A stretch of DNA of 64,000 bases, taken from positions 150,553 through 214,552 of the forward strand of contig JAKFFJ010000073.1 in NCBI GenBank assembly GCA_036675265.1. Direction: 5' to 3'. Both the position numbers and the translations under genes were made by a program. The notes under the pieces were generated by a model that had not been told where the DNA came from, did no database searches, and saw only the letters and a list, made by a program, of their open reading frames with translations. The stretch comes from CAMPJU01 sp036675265. GTDB lineage: Bacteria > Pseudomonadota > Gammaproteobacteria > Xanthomonadales > Xanthomonadaceae. Positions 16,958-24,349 of this stretch are shown here, one piece after another. Numbering within the stretch: position 1 is the stretch's first letter; each line of letters starts with the position of its first letter.

Positions 16958-18217
16958 ATGGACTCCACCGACGACACCCGCCGCTGGCCCGCGGCGCTGC
17001 GCCGCCACGTCCACGCCGGCGCGATGGACATCGAGGAACAGGTGGACGCCGCCTGGCGCCGGTTCGACGCGCGCTTCGGGCGCAACCTGCCACGCCACAT
17101 CGCCGCGTACCGCGGGCACGGCGACGCGCGCGGCATCGAGCTGCTGGGTCGCGTATTGGCCGAGGCCCCGCAGGGTGGGCCGCGCGAGGACGACGACTGG
17201 TGGGACAACCTGCTCGCCACCTACCGCCGCTTCGAGAGCGACGAGGTGCCGGGCGTGGCGGTGACGCTCCGCTTCGGGACGACGGAGGTGTCCGCGACGA
17301 CCGGGCCGGAGGGCTATTACTCCGCGACGATCGAGCCGGCGGCGCCCCTGCGCGAGGATTGCCTGTGGGAAAACGCGATCGCCTCGCTGGACGACGGCAC
17401 GCTCGCCACCCCGCAACCCGTCCTGCAGGTGCCATCGGATGCCCGCATCGGCGTGATCTCCGACATCGACGACACCATCCTGCAAAGCAGCATCACCGAC
17501 TGGAAGACCGCGGCACAGCTGACATTCCTGCACAACGCGCGCACCCGCAAGCCGCTGCAGGGCGTGTCGAAGCTGTACCAGGCGTTGCAGGACGGCCCGG
17601 GCGACGGCGCGCGCAAGGCGCCCATCTTCTACGTCTCCAGTTCGCCCTGGAACCTGTACGACCTGCTGGACGACTTCATGGACCTCAATGCGATTCCATG
17701 CGGCCCGGTCTTCCTGCGCGACCTGGGGCTGGACGAAACGAAGTTCATCAAGAGCGCCGGCCATGGCCACAAGCTCGAGCGCGCCGCGGGCCTGGTCGAA
17801 CGCTACCCGCACTTGCGGTGGGTGCTGCTCGGGGACTCCGGGCAGGCCGATGCGGAACTGTATGCGGAGGCCGCGCGCACGTTCGGAGACCGGATCGCGG
17901 CGATCTACATCCGCGATGTCGACCCGTTGCTGGCGTCGGCGCTGGACAAGTCCGTCGATGCCCACATCGAGCGCGTCGCCGGCACGTCGGTGCCGATGTT
18001 GCGCGCGCGCGACAGCCTGGCGATGGCCGAGCACGCCGCCGGGCTGGGCCTGCTGGACCCCGCTCGCCTGCCCGACATCGCCGCCGAGGTGGCGCGCGAT
18101 GCGAAACGCCCCGGACTCGGCGAGGCGGCGACGCAGGAGGCGGTCGAATCGGCCGTCGAGGACACCGGCAAGGGCGTCGGGAAAGCGGCGCGCGCCGTCC
18201 GGGATGCGGCGAAGTAG
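16958..18217 (+). CDS. App1-type (DUF2183) HAD phosphatidate phosphatase
   Basis: A 419-residue protein whose middle and C-terminal part is the App1 catalytic domain, named for yeast actin-patch phosphatidate phosphatase. The HAD motif I is SDIDDTILQS (nucleophile Asp and acid/base Asp), with motif II YVSSSPWN, Lys in ETKFIKS, and motif IV LLGDSGQAD. The N-terminal 140 residues look like a beta-rich accessory domain. ATG 16958 follows a GCAAGAC stretch with no strong Shine-Dalgarno. The C-terminal tail is Ala/Lys/Glu-rich and helical. In bacteria the physiological substrate is not established. It diverges from lhr. Confidence 0.88.
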   Translation: MDSTDDTRRWPAALRRHVHAGAMDIEEQVDAAWRRFDARFGRNLPRHIAAYRGHGDARGIELLGRVLAEAPQGGPREDDDWWDNLLATYRRFESDEVPGVAVTLRFGTTEVSATTGPEGYYSATIEPAAPLREDCLWENAIASLDDGTLATPQPVLQVPSDARIGVISDIDDTILQSSITDWKTAAQLTFLHNARTRKPLQGVSKLYQALQDGPGDGARKAPIFYVSSSPWNLYDLLDDFMDLNAIPCGPVFLRDLGLDETKFIKSAGHGHKLERAAGLVERYPHLRWVLLGDSGQADAELYAEAARTFGDRIAAIYIRDVDPLLASALDKSVDAHIERVAGTSVPMLRARDSLAMAEHAAGLGLLDPARLPDIAAEVARDAKRPGLGEAATQEAVESAVEDTGKGVGKAARAVRDAAK

Positions 18218-18220
18218 CGG

Positions 18221-19057
18221 TCAGCCACCCTCGAACAGGGCCCGGTATCCGGGCGCGACGTGGGGGAGCAGCACCGCCGCGGGGACATCCACCGTCTGCG
18301 TGCCAGCCGCGTACGGCCCCACCTGGTACGGCGGGAACACGAAGCGCAGGCCCGCCAGCTTGCCGCCTTCGCCCGGGATCGGCTCGAACTCGCTGAAGTT
18401 GTCCGGGTCCGGGCCGGTGCCGGCCTCGATCATCGCCCCGGCGCTGCGCATCATTTCCGCCCGCGCCTCCGGCGCGATGCCATTGCCGTCCAGCCGCAAC
18501 GACAGGGCCGCGAACAGCTCTTCCCGCACGTGGTCCGAGATCGCGCGCCAGCCGGCCGCGTCCGGGACCAGCTCGGCCGCGGTCAACATCCGGTCGCGCT
18601 TGGGCAGCCACACGAACCGCCGCACCAGCGGTTGCCCATGTGCACCACCGAGATAGCTGCTGCCATCGGCCGCGACGGCCACGACGTCCGGCGATGCGTG
18701 CAGTTCGACGAACGCGAGCGACAGGTCGTAGGGGCCGGGCACCGTCGGATCCCCACCGTCGGCCTCGGGCGTTTCCAGCGCCTGCGCCAGTTCATCGCGC
18801 GCGGCATCGGCATACGCCTTCAACGCGGCGGCCAGGCCCGGGTATTGCACGACGGAGCGCGGATAGCTGATGCCGACGATGTAACCCTCGCCGGTCTCCA
18901 TCACGTCCTCGAGCGCGACAGGGGCGACCACGTTCGAGGCGACCGCGCCATCGCCCGGTGTCGGACCGCCGGCATCCGGTCCAGGCGCGTCGCGCTGGCA
19001 CGCGGCGAGCACCATGGACAACAGGCAGATGGCCAGGCTGCGCAGCAGGCGCGGCAT
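18221..19057 (-). CDS. DUF3298-domain lipoprotein
   Basis: A 278-residue lipoprotein; lipobox LAAC at about residue 20. After a Pro/Gly-rich linker, residues about 55-270 match the DUF4163/DUF3298 (RsiV-like) fold: SYPRSVVQYPGLAAAL, SSYLGGAHGQPL, and a C-terminal VGPYAAGTQTVDVPAAVL. In the anti-sigma factor RsiV this region binds lysozyme; here there is no membrane sigma-binding part, so it is more likely a periplasmic protein of unknown ligand. It ends 3 bases from the convergent App1 gene. Confidence 0.85.
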   Translation of the reverse strand: MPRLLRSLAICLLSMVLAACQRDAPGPDAGGPTPGDGAVASNVVAPVALEDVMETGEGYIVGISYPRSVVQYPGLAAALKAYADAARDELAQALETPEADGGDPTVPGPYDLSLAFVELHASPDVVAVAADGSSYLGGAHGQPLVRRFVWLPKRDRMLTAAELVPDAAGWRAISDHVREELFAALSLRLDGNGIAPEARAEMMRSAGAMIEAGTGPDPDNFSEFEPIPGEGGKLAGLRFVFPPYQVGPYAAGTQTVDVPAAVLLPHVAPGYRALFEGG

Positions 19058-19150
19058 CGCGGGTCCCCGGTCGATGAATGGGGGCAGCGTAGCCAGCCAC
19101 GCGTGATGCCGGCATGCAAGCGCGCGGACGCGCGCGCGAGTTCCACGCGC

Positions 19151-19180
19151 AAAAAAAGAGCCCGGCCAATGGCCGGGCTC
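19151..19180 (-). terminator. Rho-independent terminator of cspA
   Basis: Read on the minus strand, a perfect 10-bp stem GAGCCCGGCC/GGCCGGGCTC with a 3-base loop is followed by seven T. It lies 59 bases after the cspA stop. Confidence 0.93.
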
Positions 19181-19238
19181 CTGGTTGTTGCCTGTGCCGT
19201 CCCCGCGCCCTTGGCAGGCGGGGGCTGGCGCAGCGGCC

Positions 19239-19448
19239 TTATGCGGCCTGGACTTCGTCCGCCTGCAGGCCCTTCTGGCCCTGCACGACCTTGAAGGTCA
19301 CCTTCTGGCCTTCCTGCAGCGACTTGAAGCCGGTGCCCTGGATGGAACGGAAGTGCACGAAGAGGTCCGGGCCCGACTCCGGGGTGATGAAGCCGAAGCC
19401 CTTGGCGTCGTTGAACCACTTGACGGTTCCGGTCTGACGATCCGACAT
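19239..19448 (-). CDS. Cold-shock domain protein (CspA family)
   Basis: A 69-residue single-domain cold-shock protein, a five-strand OB fold that binds single-stranded RNA and DNA as a chaperone or antiterminator. RNP1 is KGFGFITP and RNP2 is DLFVHF. AAGGAG is well placed before the ATG. The gene has its own terminator and a long leader, so it is monocistronic. The end QADEVQAA is typical of gammaproteobacterial paralogues. Confidence 0.97.
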   Translation of the reverse strand: MSDRQTGTVKWFNDAKGFGFITPESGPDLFVHFRSIQGTGFKSLQEGQKVTFKVVQGQKGLQADEVQAA

Positions 19449-19659
19449 TTTTTAACTCCTTGAAGCGATAGTTGCGGTGTACACGGTCGCCTTCCAAAAG
19501 GTCGTACCGGACTGTCGAGCAAGGGGTAATGACGCGAGAGCGATGTAGCGGATCGTTGGATCTACCGCATCGGAGCCACGATGTACCGTGATCCCGGCAT
19601 GAACAGTGGGCGCACCATAACCCAATTCCGGCGGGAAGTGTGAATGGGCCATCACCGCC
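19449..19659 (-). promoter_or_regulatory. Long leader/promoter region of the cold-shock gene
   Basis: 211 bases separate the cspA start from the upstream pseudouridine synthase gene, the longest gap in the window and less GC-rich than its surroundings. cspA-type genes commonly carry a 100-200 base 5' leader that folds differently in the cold; the length fits, but I could not identify a cold-box or a convincing promoter by eye. An open frame of 83 codons crosses it but has no family-like sequence. Confidence 0.4.
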
Positions 19660-20376
19660 CTACCAGTCGGTCCGCCCCGGCAGCAGCCCATGGAGTTCGG
19701 CATCGGTGAGGTTGCGCCACTGGCCCGGCTTGAGGCGCCCCAGCTTCACGTTCCCGATCCGGGCGCGGAGCAGCTGTTTCACCCGGTGGCCGGAGTGGGC
19801 GGCCATGAGCCGGATCTGCCGGTTGAGGCCCTGCACCAGGACGACCCGGAAGCCGAACTTCCCCAGCTTGGCGGCCTTGGCCGGGAGCGTGGGCTTGCCG
19901 TGGATGGGGATCCCGCCCCGGGCCATGCCCCGCAGGAATTCGTCGGTCACCGGGTGGTTGATCACCACCAGGTACTCCTTCTCGAGTTTGTTCTCGGCGC
20001 GCAGGATCTCGTTGACGATGTCGCCGTTGCTGGTGAGCAGGATCAGGCCCTCGGACGCCTTGTCCAGGCGGCCGATCGGGAAGATCCGCTGCTGGTGCCC
20101 CACGAAGTCGACGATGTTGCCCTTGACCGCCGACTCGGTCGTGCACGTGACGCCCACCGGCTTGTTGAGCGCGATGTAGACGTGCCGGCGCTGCCCCTTC
20201 GCGGCGGTGCGCACGCCGAGCTTCTGGCCGTCGATCCGGACCTCGTCGCCCTCGCCCACCTCCGCGCCGATCCGTGCCCGCAGGCCGTTGACGGTCACCC
20301 GCCCCTCGCCGATCAGGCGGTCGGCCTCGCGGCGCGAGCAATGGCCCGCGTCGCTGATGTGCTTGTTGAGCCGCAT
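19660..20376 (-). CDS. RluF-like 23S rRNA pseudouridine synthase
   Basis: A 238-residue enzyme of the RsuA/RluB/RluE/RluF family. An N-terminal S4 RNA-binding domain (MRLNKHISDAGHCSRREAD...) is followed by the catalytic domain with the nucleophile Asp in GRLDKASEGL and the QGLNRQIRLM motif. The overall pattern, including EKEYLVVIN and RLKPGQWRNLT near the end, is closest to RluF, which modifies U2604/U2605 of 23S rRNA. Its stop is 16-19 bases upstream of the next minus-strand gene's leader; its start follows the GNAT gene closely. Confidence 0.92.
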   Translation of the reverse strand: MRLNKHISDAGHCSRREADRLIGEGRVTVNGLRARIGAEVGEGDEVRIDGQKLGVRTAAKGQRRHVYIALNKPVGVTCTTESAVKGNIVDFVGHQQRIFPIGRLDKASEGLILLTSNGDIVNEILRAENKLEKEYLVVINHPVTDEFLRGMARGGIPIHGKPTLPAKAAKLGKFGFRVVLVQGLNRQIRLMAAHSGHRVKQLLRARIGNVKLGRLKPGQWRNLTDAELHGLLPGRTDW

Positions 20377-20394
20377 GGCGCCCTGACCGACCGG

Positions 20395-20679
20395 TCAGGC
20401 GCGCAAGTCGGCGTAGCCCGGGTGCCGCTCCATCCAGGCGTCGGCGTACGAGCACAGGGGCCTGACCTTCAGGCCTTCGGTGCGCGCGTGCTCGAGGGCC
20501 ACGCGGACCAGCTCACCCGCCACCCCGCGTCCGCCGATCTCCGACGGGACGCGGGTGTGCGTGATGTGCATCAGGCCGTCGACCAGTTCGTAGTCCAGGT
20601 GTGCCTGGTGGCCGTCCACTTCGGCAATGAACCGCGAAGACACCGGGTGGTGGACGACGTCGATGTCCTCGCGATCCAT
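20395..20679 (-). CDS. Small GNAT-like N-acetyltransferase (YjdJ type)
   Basis: A 94-residue minimal acetyltransferase. The segments RFIAEVDGHQAHLDYEL and HTRVPSEIGGRGVAGELV, ending CSYADAWMERHPGYADL, are the hallmark of the short Gcn5-related family (YjdJ/NATD1 type), where the RGVAG turn contacts acetyl-CoA. ATG 20679 is preceded by AGGAG. It lies 18 bases before the pseudouridine synthase start and 8 bases after the KA-rich protein, so these three may be one transcript. Confidence 0.88.
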   Translation of the reverse strand: MDREDIDVVHHPVSSRFIAEVDGHQAHLDYELVDGLMHITHTRVPSEIGGRGVAGELVRVALEHARTEGLKVRPLCSYADAWMERHPGYADLRA

Positions 20680-20687
20680 GCCTGCTC

Positions 20688-21248
20688 CTAGGATTTGTTG
20701 TCGCGCCGGCCTTGCGCGTGCCGGTCGTGGGTGGAGATGCTGCCATGGATCCCCTCCATCCGGCTTTCCGCCGCGTGCAGCTCGTTGGCCTTCGCCTTCG
20801 CCTCGGGGGACTGGTAGCCCTCGTGGCCCGGTGCGCCTGGGGCGCCGATCTGCTGCCAAGGCGGCGTCTCCCGGGCGTGCTGCTGCTTGGCCTCGAGCAG
20901 CTTCCGCGTATTGGACAGGGCCTTGCGCGGGGTGATCTTCTTTTTCGCGGCGGCCTGCTTCGCCGCCGGCTGCCTGGCGGGCGCCTTCCGGGCAGCGGGT
21001 TTGCGCGCAGTGGTCTTGCGGGTGGCGGCCTTCTTCGCGGCGGGCTTTTTCGCCGGGGCCTTCCTGGCAGCCGTCTTCCTGGCAGCCGTCTTCCTGGCAG
21101 CCGTCTTCCTGGCAGCCGTCTTCCTGGCGGCAGCCTTCCTGGCTGGTGCCTTCTTCGCTGCCGTCTTCTTCGCTGCGGTCTTCTTCGTTGCCGCCTTCTT
21201 CGAGGCCGTCTTCTTCGTCGCCTTCTTCGTTGCCTTCTTCGTCGCCAT
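20688..21248 (-). CDS. Histone H1-like Lys/Ala-rich protein
   Basis: A 186-residue very basic protein. Residues 1-105 are almost entirely Lys, Ala, Arg, Thr and Pro in short repeats (KKATKK, KTAAR five times, KPAAR), like the C-terminal tail of eukaryotic histone H1 and AlgP of Pseudomonas; they probably bind and compact DNA. From about 110 the sequence is different, mostly hydrophilic and acidic (RKLLEAKQQHARETPPW, then EAKAKANELHAAESR). ATG 21248 has GGAGG upstream. Repeat number probably varies between strains because the coding DNA contains exact tandem repeats. Confidence 0.85.
   Translation of the reverse strand: MATKKATKKATKKTASKKAATKKTAAKKTAAKKAPARKAAARKTAARKTAARKTAARKTAARKAPAKKPAAKKAATRKTTARKPAARKAPARQPAAKQAAAKKKITPRKALSNTRKLLEAKQQHARETPPWQQIGAPGAPGHEGYQSPEAKAKANELHAAESRMEGIHGSISTHDRHAQGRRDNKS
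21061..21120. repeat. Four perfect 15-bp tandem repeats inside the histone-like gene
   Basis: The 15-base unit ttcctggcagccgtc occurs four times without mismatch, with an imperfect fifth copy at 21121-21135. On the coding strand each unit reads Lys-Thr-Ala-Ala-Arg. Identical copies at DNA level point to recent slippage. Confidence 0.93.
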
Positions 21249-21334
21249 CACTGCCTCCGGTTTCGGGAACGCGCCGTCGATGCGGCACGTCCTCGATAAC
21301 ATGGGACCCATGCAGCCCGGGTGAGCGCGACCCG

Positions 21335-21943
21335 TCAGGCGAAGGTCGGCGACAGCAGCCGCGACAGGAAACTCGCCAGCACGCCCGGCTCCATCGCCAC
21401 CGTGAACAGCACGCCGTACGCCGCGCCGGCCAGGTGCGCGCTGTGGTTGATGTTGTCGTGGGCGTTGCGGTCGGCCCAGACGCTGTAGCCCACGTAGATG
21501 ACCGCGTAGAGGATCGCCGGGACCGGCAGGACGAACACGAAGATCAGGGACCACGGCGCGGCCAGGATGAAGACGAACAGCACCGCCGAGACCGCGCCCG
21601 AAGCGCCCAGGCTGCGGTACTGCGGGTCGTGCCGGTGCCGCAGGTAGGTCGGCAGCATCGCGACCACGATCGCCGACACGTAGAACAGCACGAACCCGGT
21701 CGAACCGATGTACGGCATGAACAGCCGCTCCACCTCGCGGCCGAAGAAGTACAGCGTGACCATGTTGAACAGCAGGTGCTGCCAGTCGGCGTGCACGAAG
21801 CCGTGGGTCACGAAGCGGTCGTACTGGTGCTGGCGCTGGATGGCCGGGGGCCACAGCAGCAGGCGGTCGAGCAGCCGCGGGCGCTCGAAGCAGTACCAGG
21901 ACAGCGCAACCGTCACGCCGACCAGCAACAGCGTCATCGACAT
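21335..21943 (-). CDS. Rhomboid family intramembrane serine protease
   Basis: A 202-residue, six-helix membrane protein. The catalytic Ser is in GASGAVSAV, the catalytic His in HSAHLAGAAYG, and the HADWQHLLFNM segment holds the conserved His-Asn of helix 2 that shapes the oxyanion hole. Rhomboids cleave transmembrane substrates within the bilayer. It begins 19 bases after the POT transporter stop and is probably translated from the same mRNA. Two closely spaced ATGs (codons 1 and 3) are equivalent. Confidence 0.93.
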   Translation of the reverse strand: MSMTLLLVGVTVALSWYCFERPRLLDRLLLWPPAIQRQHQYDRFVTHGFVHADWQHLLFNMVTLYFFGREVERLFMPYIGSTGFVLFYVSAIVVAMLPTYLRHRHDPQYRSLGASGAVSAVLFVFILAAPWSLIFVFVLPVPAILYAVIYVGYSVWADRNAHDNINHSAHLAGAAYGVLFTVAMEPGVLASFLSRLLSPTFA

Positions 21944-21962
21944 CGGTCAGGCCGCCCCGGCG

Positions 21963-23540
21963 TCAGGCCGCACGATAATGGTCCTGCACCGGGTAGTGCC
22001 GCGCGTACCAAGCGAACATCGCCGCCGCCGCGAACGCGAATGCCGCGAAGAAGAACATCAGGAACGCCGGTTCGCTCAGCCCCGTCCCCGCGATCCGCGC
22101 AGTGACGGCCTCGCCGCGGACCGCGGCGTTCGTGAGCAGCACCCACAGGTTGCCGTAGGACACCGACAGCAGCCAGAAACTCATGATCACGCCCTTCATC
22201 GCCTGCGGCGCCTGGCTGTAGGCGAACTCCAGGCCAGTGGCCGAGACCAGCACCTCGCCGAACGTCAGCAGCAGGTACGGCAGCGCCTGCCAGGCGATCG
22301 AGGTCGGTTCGCCGCCGTCGATCGACAGCTGCAGCCAGCCGGCCACGATCCAGGCGATGCCCGAGAACGCGATGCCCCAGCCCATCCGCTTCAGCGCGGT
22401 CACCTCGAAGCCCATGCGGCGCAGCATCGGGTACAGCACGAGGTTGTTGAACGGGATGATCAGCATGACCATGATCGGGTTGAGCGCCTGCATCTGCGCC
22501 GGCTCGCGCACCAGCCAGCTCGGCCACCACCACTGGTCGTGCGGCATGACCATCTCGCGGCCCTGGATGATCCAGGTCGAGGCCTTCTGGTCGAACAGCG
22601 ACCAGAACGGCGTGACGAGCGCGAACACGATCAGGATGCGCAGGACTGCGCGGACGCCGTCGACGGCGTGGTCCGGATGGACACCGCGCGCGCGCTCGAG
22701 CTGCATCGAGGCGCCGGTGCCGACCAGCGCGATCAGCGCGCCCAGGCCGATCAGCACGGCCTCCACGAAGCCCAGCGAAGGAATCAGGAACAGCGAGCCG
22801 ACCGCAAGCAGCACGCCCACGCCGGCGACGAGCGACCCGCCCCGCCCGGCGCCCGGAGCCAACAATGCGGTGCGCACGACCCGCAGGAACGAATCGGGGT
22901 TCGGCGGCGCCGGCGGCACGTGCACGTACTTGTGCCGACCCATCCAGAAGATCAGCGTCGCCACCGCCATCAGGATGCCCGGGATGCCGAACGCGACCGA
23001 CGGACCGTAGTCGCGCAGGAAGATCGGCATCAGCAGCGAGGCGAAGAAGGAACCGAAGTTGATCGTCCAGTAGAACGCGTCGTAGACGACCTTCGCCAGG
23101 TGCTTGTTGCTGCGGTCGAACTGGTCGCCCACGAAGGCCGAGACAAGGGGCTTGATGCCGCCCGAACCGAGCGCGATCAGGAACAGCCCGGTGTAGAACC
23201 CGGTGCGGTTGTCCTCGAAGAACGCCAGGCAGGCGTGCCCGGCGACATACACCAGCGACAGCCAGAGCACGGTGTTGTACTTGCCGAAGAACCGGTCCGA
23301 CAGCCAGCCGCCGAGCAGCGGGAAGAAGTACACGCCGATGACGAAGGTATGGAAGACGTCCTTCGCCGCCCCGTCGCGGTCGCCCTCGGGCAGGTACGCC
23401 AGCAGGATGCTGCTGATCAGGAACGGCACCAGGATGTTGCGCATGCCGTAGAAGCTGAAGCGCTCGCACGCCTCGTTGCCGATGATGTACGGGATCTGGC
23501 GTGGCAGCCTGCCCGGCTGGGCGGCGACGGCGTCGGTCAT
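21963..23540 (-). CDS. POT family proton-dependent oligopeptide transporter
   Basis: A 525-residue inner-membrane protein with about 14 hydrophobic helices. The E-x-x-E-R-F motif of helix 1 is NEACERFSFYGMR, used for proton coupling, and the family signature GSGGIKP is in helix 5. POT carriers take up di- and tripeptides with protons. With several secreted peptidases in the window, peptide use as nutrient is a reasonable inference. Start follows GGGGACTCC-type sequence; no strong Shine-Dalgarno seen. Confidence 0.93.
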   Translation of the reverse strand: MTDAVAAQPGRLPRQIPYIIGNEACERFSFYGMRNILVPFLISSILLAYLPEGDRDGAAKDVFHTFVIGVYFFPLLGGWLSDRFFGKYNTVLWLSLVYVAGHACLAFFEDNRTGFYTGLFLIALGSGGIKPLVSAFVGDQFDRSNKHLAKVVYDAFYWTINFGSFFASLLMPIFLRDYGPSVAFGIPGILMAVATLIFWMGRHKYVHVPPAPPNPDSFLRVVRTALLAPGAGRGGSLVAGVGVLLAVGSLFLIPSLGFVEAVLIGLGALIALVGTGASMQLERARGVHPDHAVDGVRAVLRILIVFALVTPFWSLFDQKASTWIIQGREMVMPHDQWWWPSWLVREPAQMQALNPIMVMLIIPFNNLVLYPMLRRMGFEVTALKRMGWGIAFSGIAWIVAGWLQLSIDGGEPTSIAWQALPYLLLTFGEVLVSATGLEFAYSQAPQAMKGVIMSFWLLSVSYGNLWVLLTNAAVRGEAVTARIAGTGLSEPAFLMFFFAAFAFAAAAMFAWYARHYPVQDHYRAA

Positions 23541-23608
23541 GCGTGGAGTCCCCTGCAGGTGCGGTCGCGCATCGGCCGCGTGGGCCGAAGCCTAACCGAC
23601 ACGGGCCG

Positions 23609-24241
23609 TCAGGCCCATTCCTCCAGTCCTTCCCTCGCATACAGTGCGCGGAACGACGGCCTTGCCTTCATCCGGGCCGCCAGCGAGGCCAGTGCCGGCC
23701 AGTCGTGGGCGGGCCGCGGCATGTTCCGCGACCAGCGCATGAGCATGGTGAGGTAGTAGTCCGCGACGGTCTCCCGGCCGCCGAGCAGGCACGGGCCATT
23801 CGCGGCAAGGTGCGCGTCGATCCTGTCCCACGCCGCCTCGATCCTCGGCCTGACCGATTCGCGCACCAGGTCGCGGTGGGCATCCCCCGCGGCTTCGTGC
23901 GGATACCACCACAGGCGGAACAACGGCTGCACCGCATTGGCCAGGTGGAACATCCATTGCAGGTAGGCCGCCCGGCCCGGTTCCCCCACGGCGGGCGCGA
24001 GCCCGGCCCCGGGATGCTGCTCGGCCAGCCAGGCCGCGATCGCGGCGGCCTCGGTCATCGGCCGGCCGTCGACCACGAGCGTGGGCACGACGCCTGCGGG
24101 GTTCAACGCCAGGTAGTCGGCGCTTTTCTGGTCGCGTGCATCCAGGTCGAGCCGGCGCAACGCGTGCGGGACGTCGAGTTCGATCAGCAACCAGTGCACC
24201 AGCAGGCTGGCCGCGCCGGGGGCGTAGTGGAGGACGTGCAT
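23609..24241 (-). CDS. Glutathione S-transferase family protein
   Basis: A 210-residue two-domain GST. The thioredoxin-like domain (1-78) contains YAPGAASLLVHWLL, NPAGVVPTLVVDG (cis-Pro) and TEAAAIAAWL (glutathione-binding Glu/Ala position); the helical domain follows (about 85-205). The family adds glutathione to electrophiles. The residue at the Ser/Cys active position is Ala-Ala-Ser in PGAAS. ATG 24241 was chosen since the fold starts there. It is divergent from the M14 peptidase. Confidence 0.9.
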   Translation of the reverse strand: MHVLHYAPGAASLLVHWLLIELDVPHALRRLDLDARDQKSADYLALNPAGVVPTLVVDGRPMTEAAAIAAWLAEQHPGAGLAPAVGEPGRAAYLQWMFHLANAVQPLFRLWWYPHEAAGDAHRDLVRESVRPRIEAAWDRIDAHLAANGPCLLGGRETVADYYLTMLMRWSRNMPRPAHDWPALASLAARMKARPSFRALYAREGLEEWA

Positions 24242-24349
24242 GCGGGACTCCGGCTTGGAGGGCACCAGTCTATGCCGGTGCCGCACGCGGCTGCGCGTGC
24301 CCACGGTGGTCGCTAACATCATGGCTTTCGCCCCTCCCAGAGATCGCCG

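Noticed and set aside
10984..18396. Very long open frame of over 2400 codons on the plus strand, across dcp and lhr
   Set aside because: It is an artefact of high GC. It runs through dcp in another frame and antisense to lhr, has no family-like sequence, and the real genes have clear motifs, starts and a terminator between them.
19452..19703. 83-codon minus-strand open frame across the cspA leader
   Set aside because: It overlaps the end of the pseudouridine synthase gene in another frame, has no ribosome site and no recognisable sequence; the interval is better read as a regulatory leader.
21061..21135. Tandem repeats considered as a CRISPR array
   Set aside because: Units are 15 bases, contiguous without spacers, and encode a repeated protein motif in frame. 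No cas genes are present.
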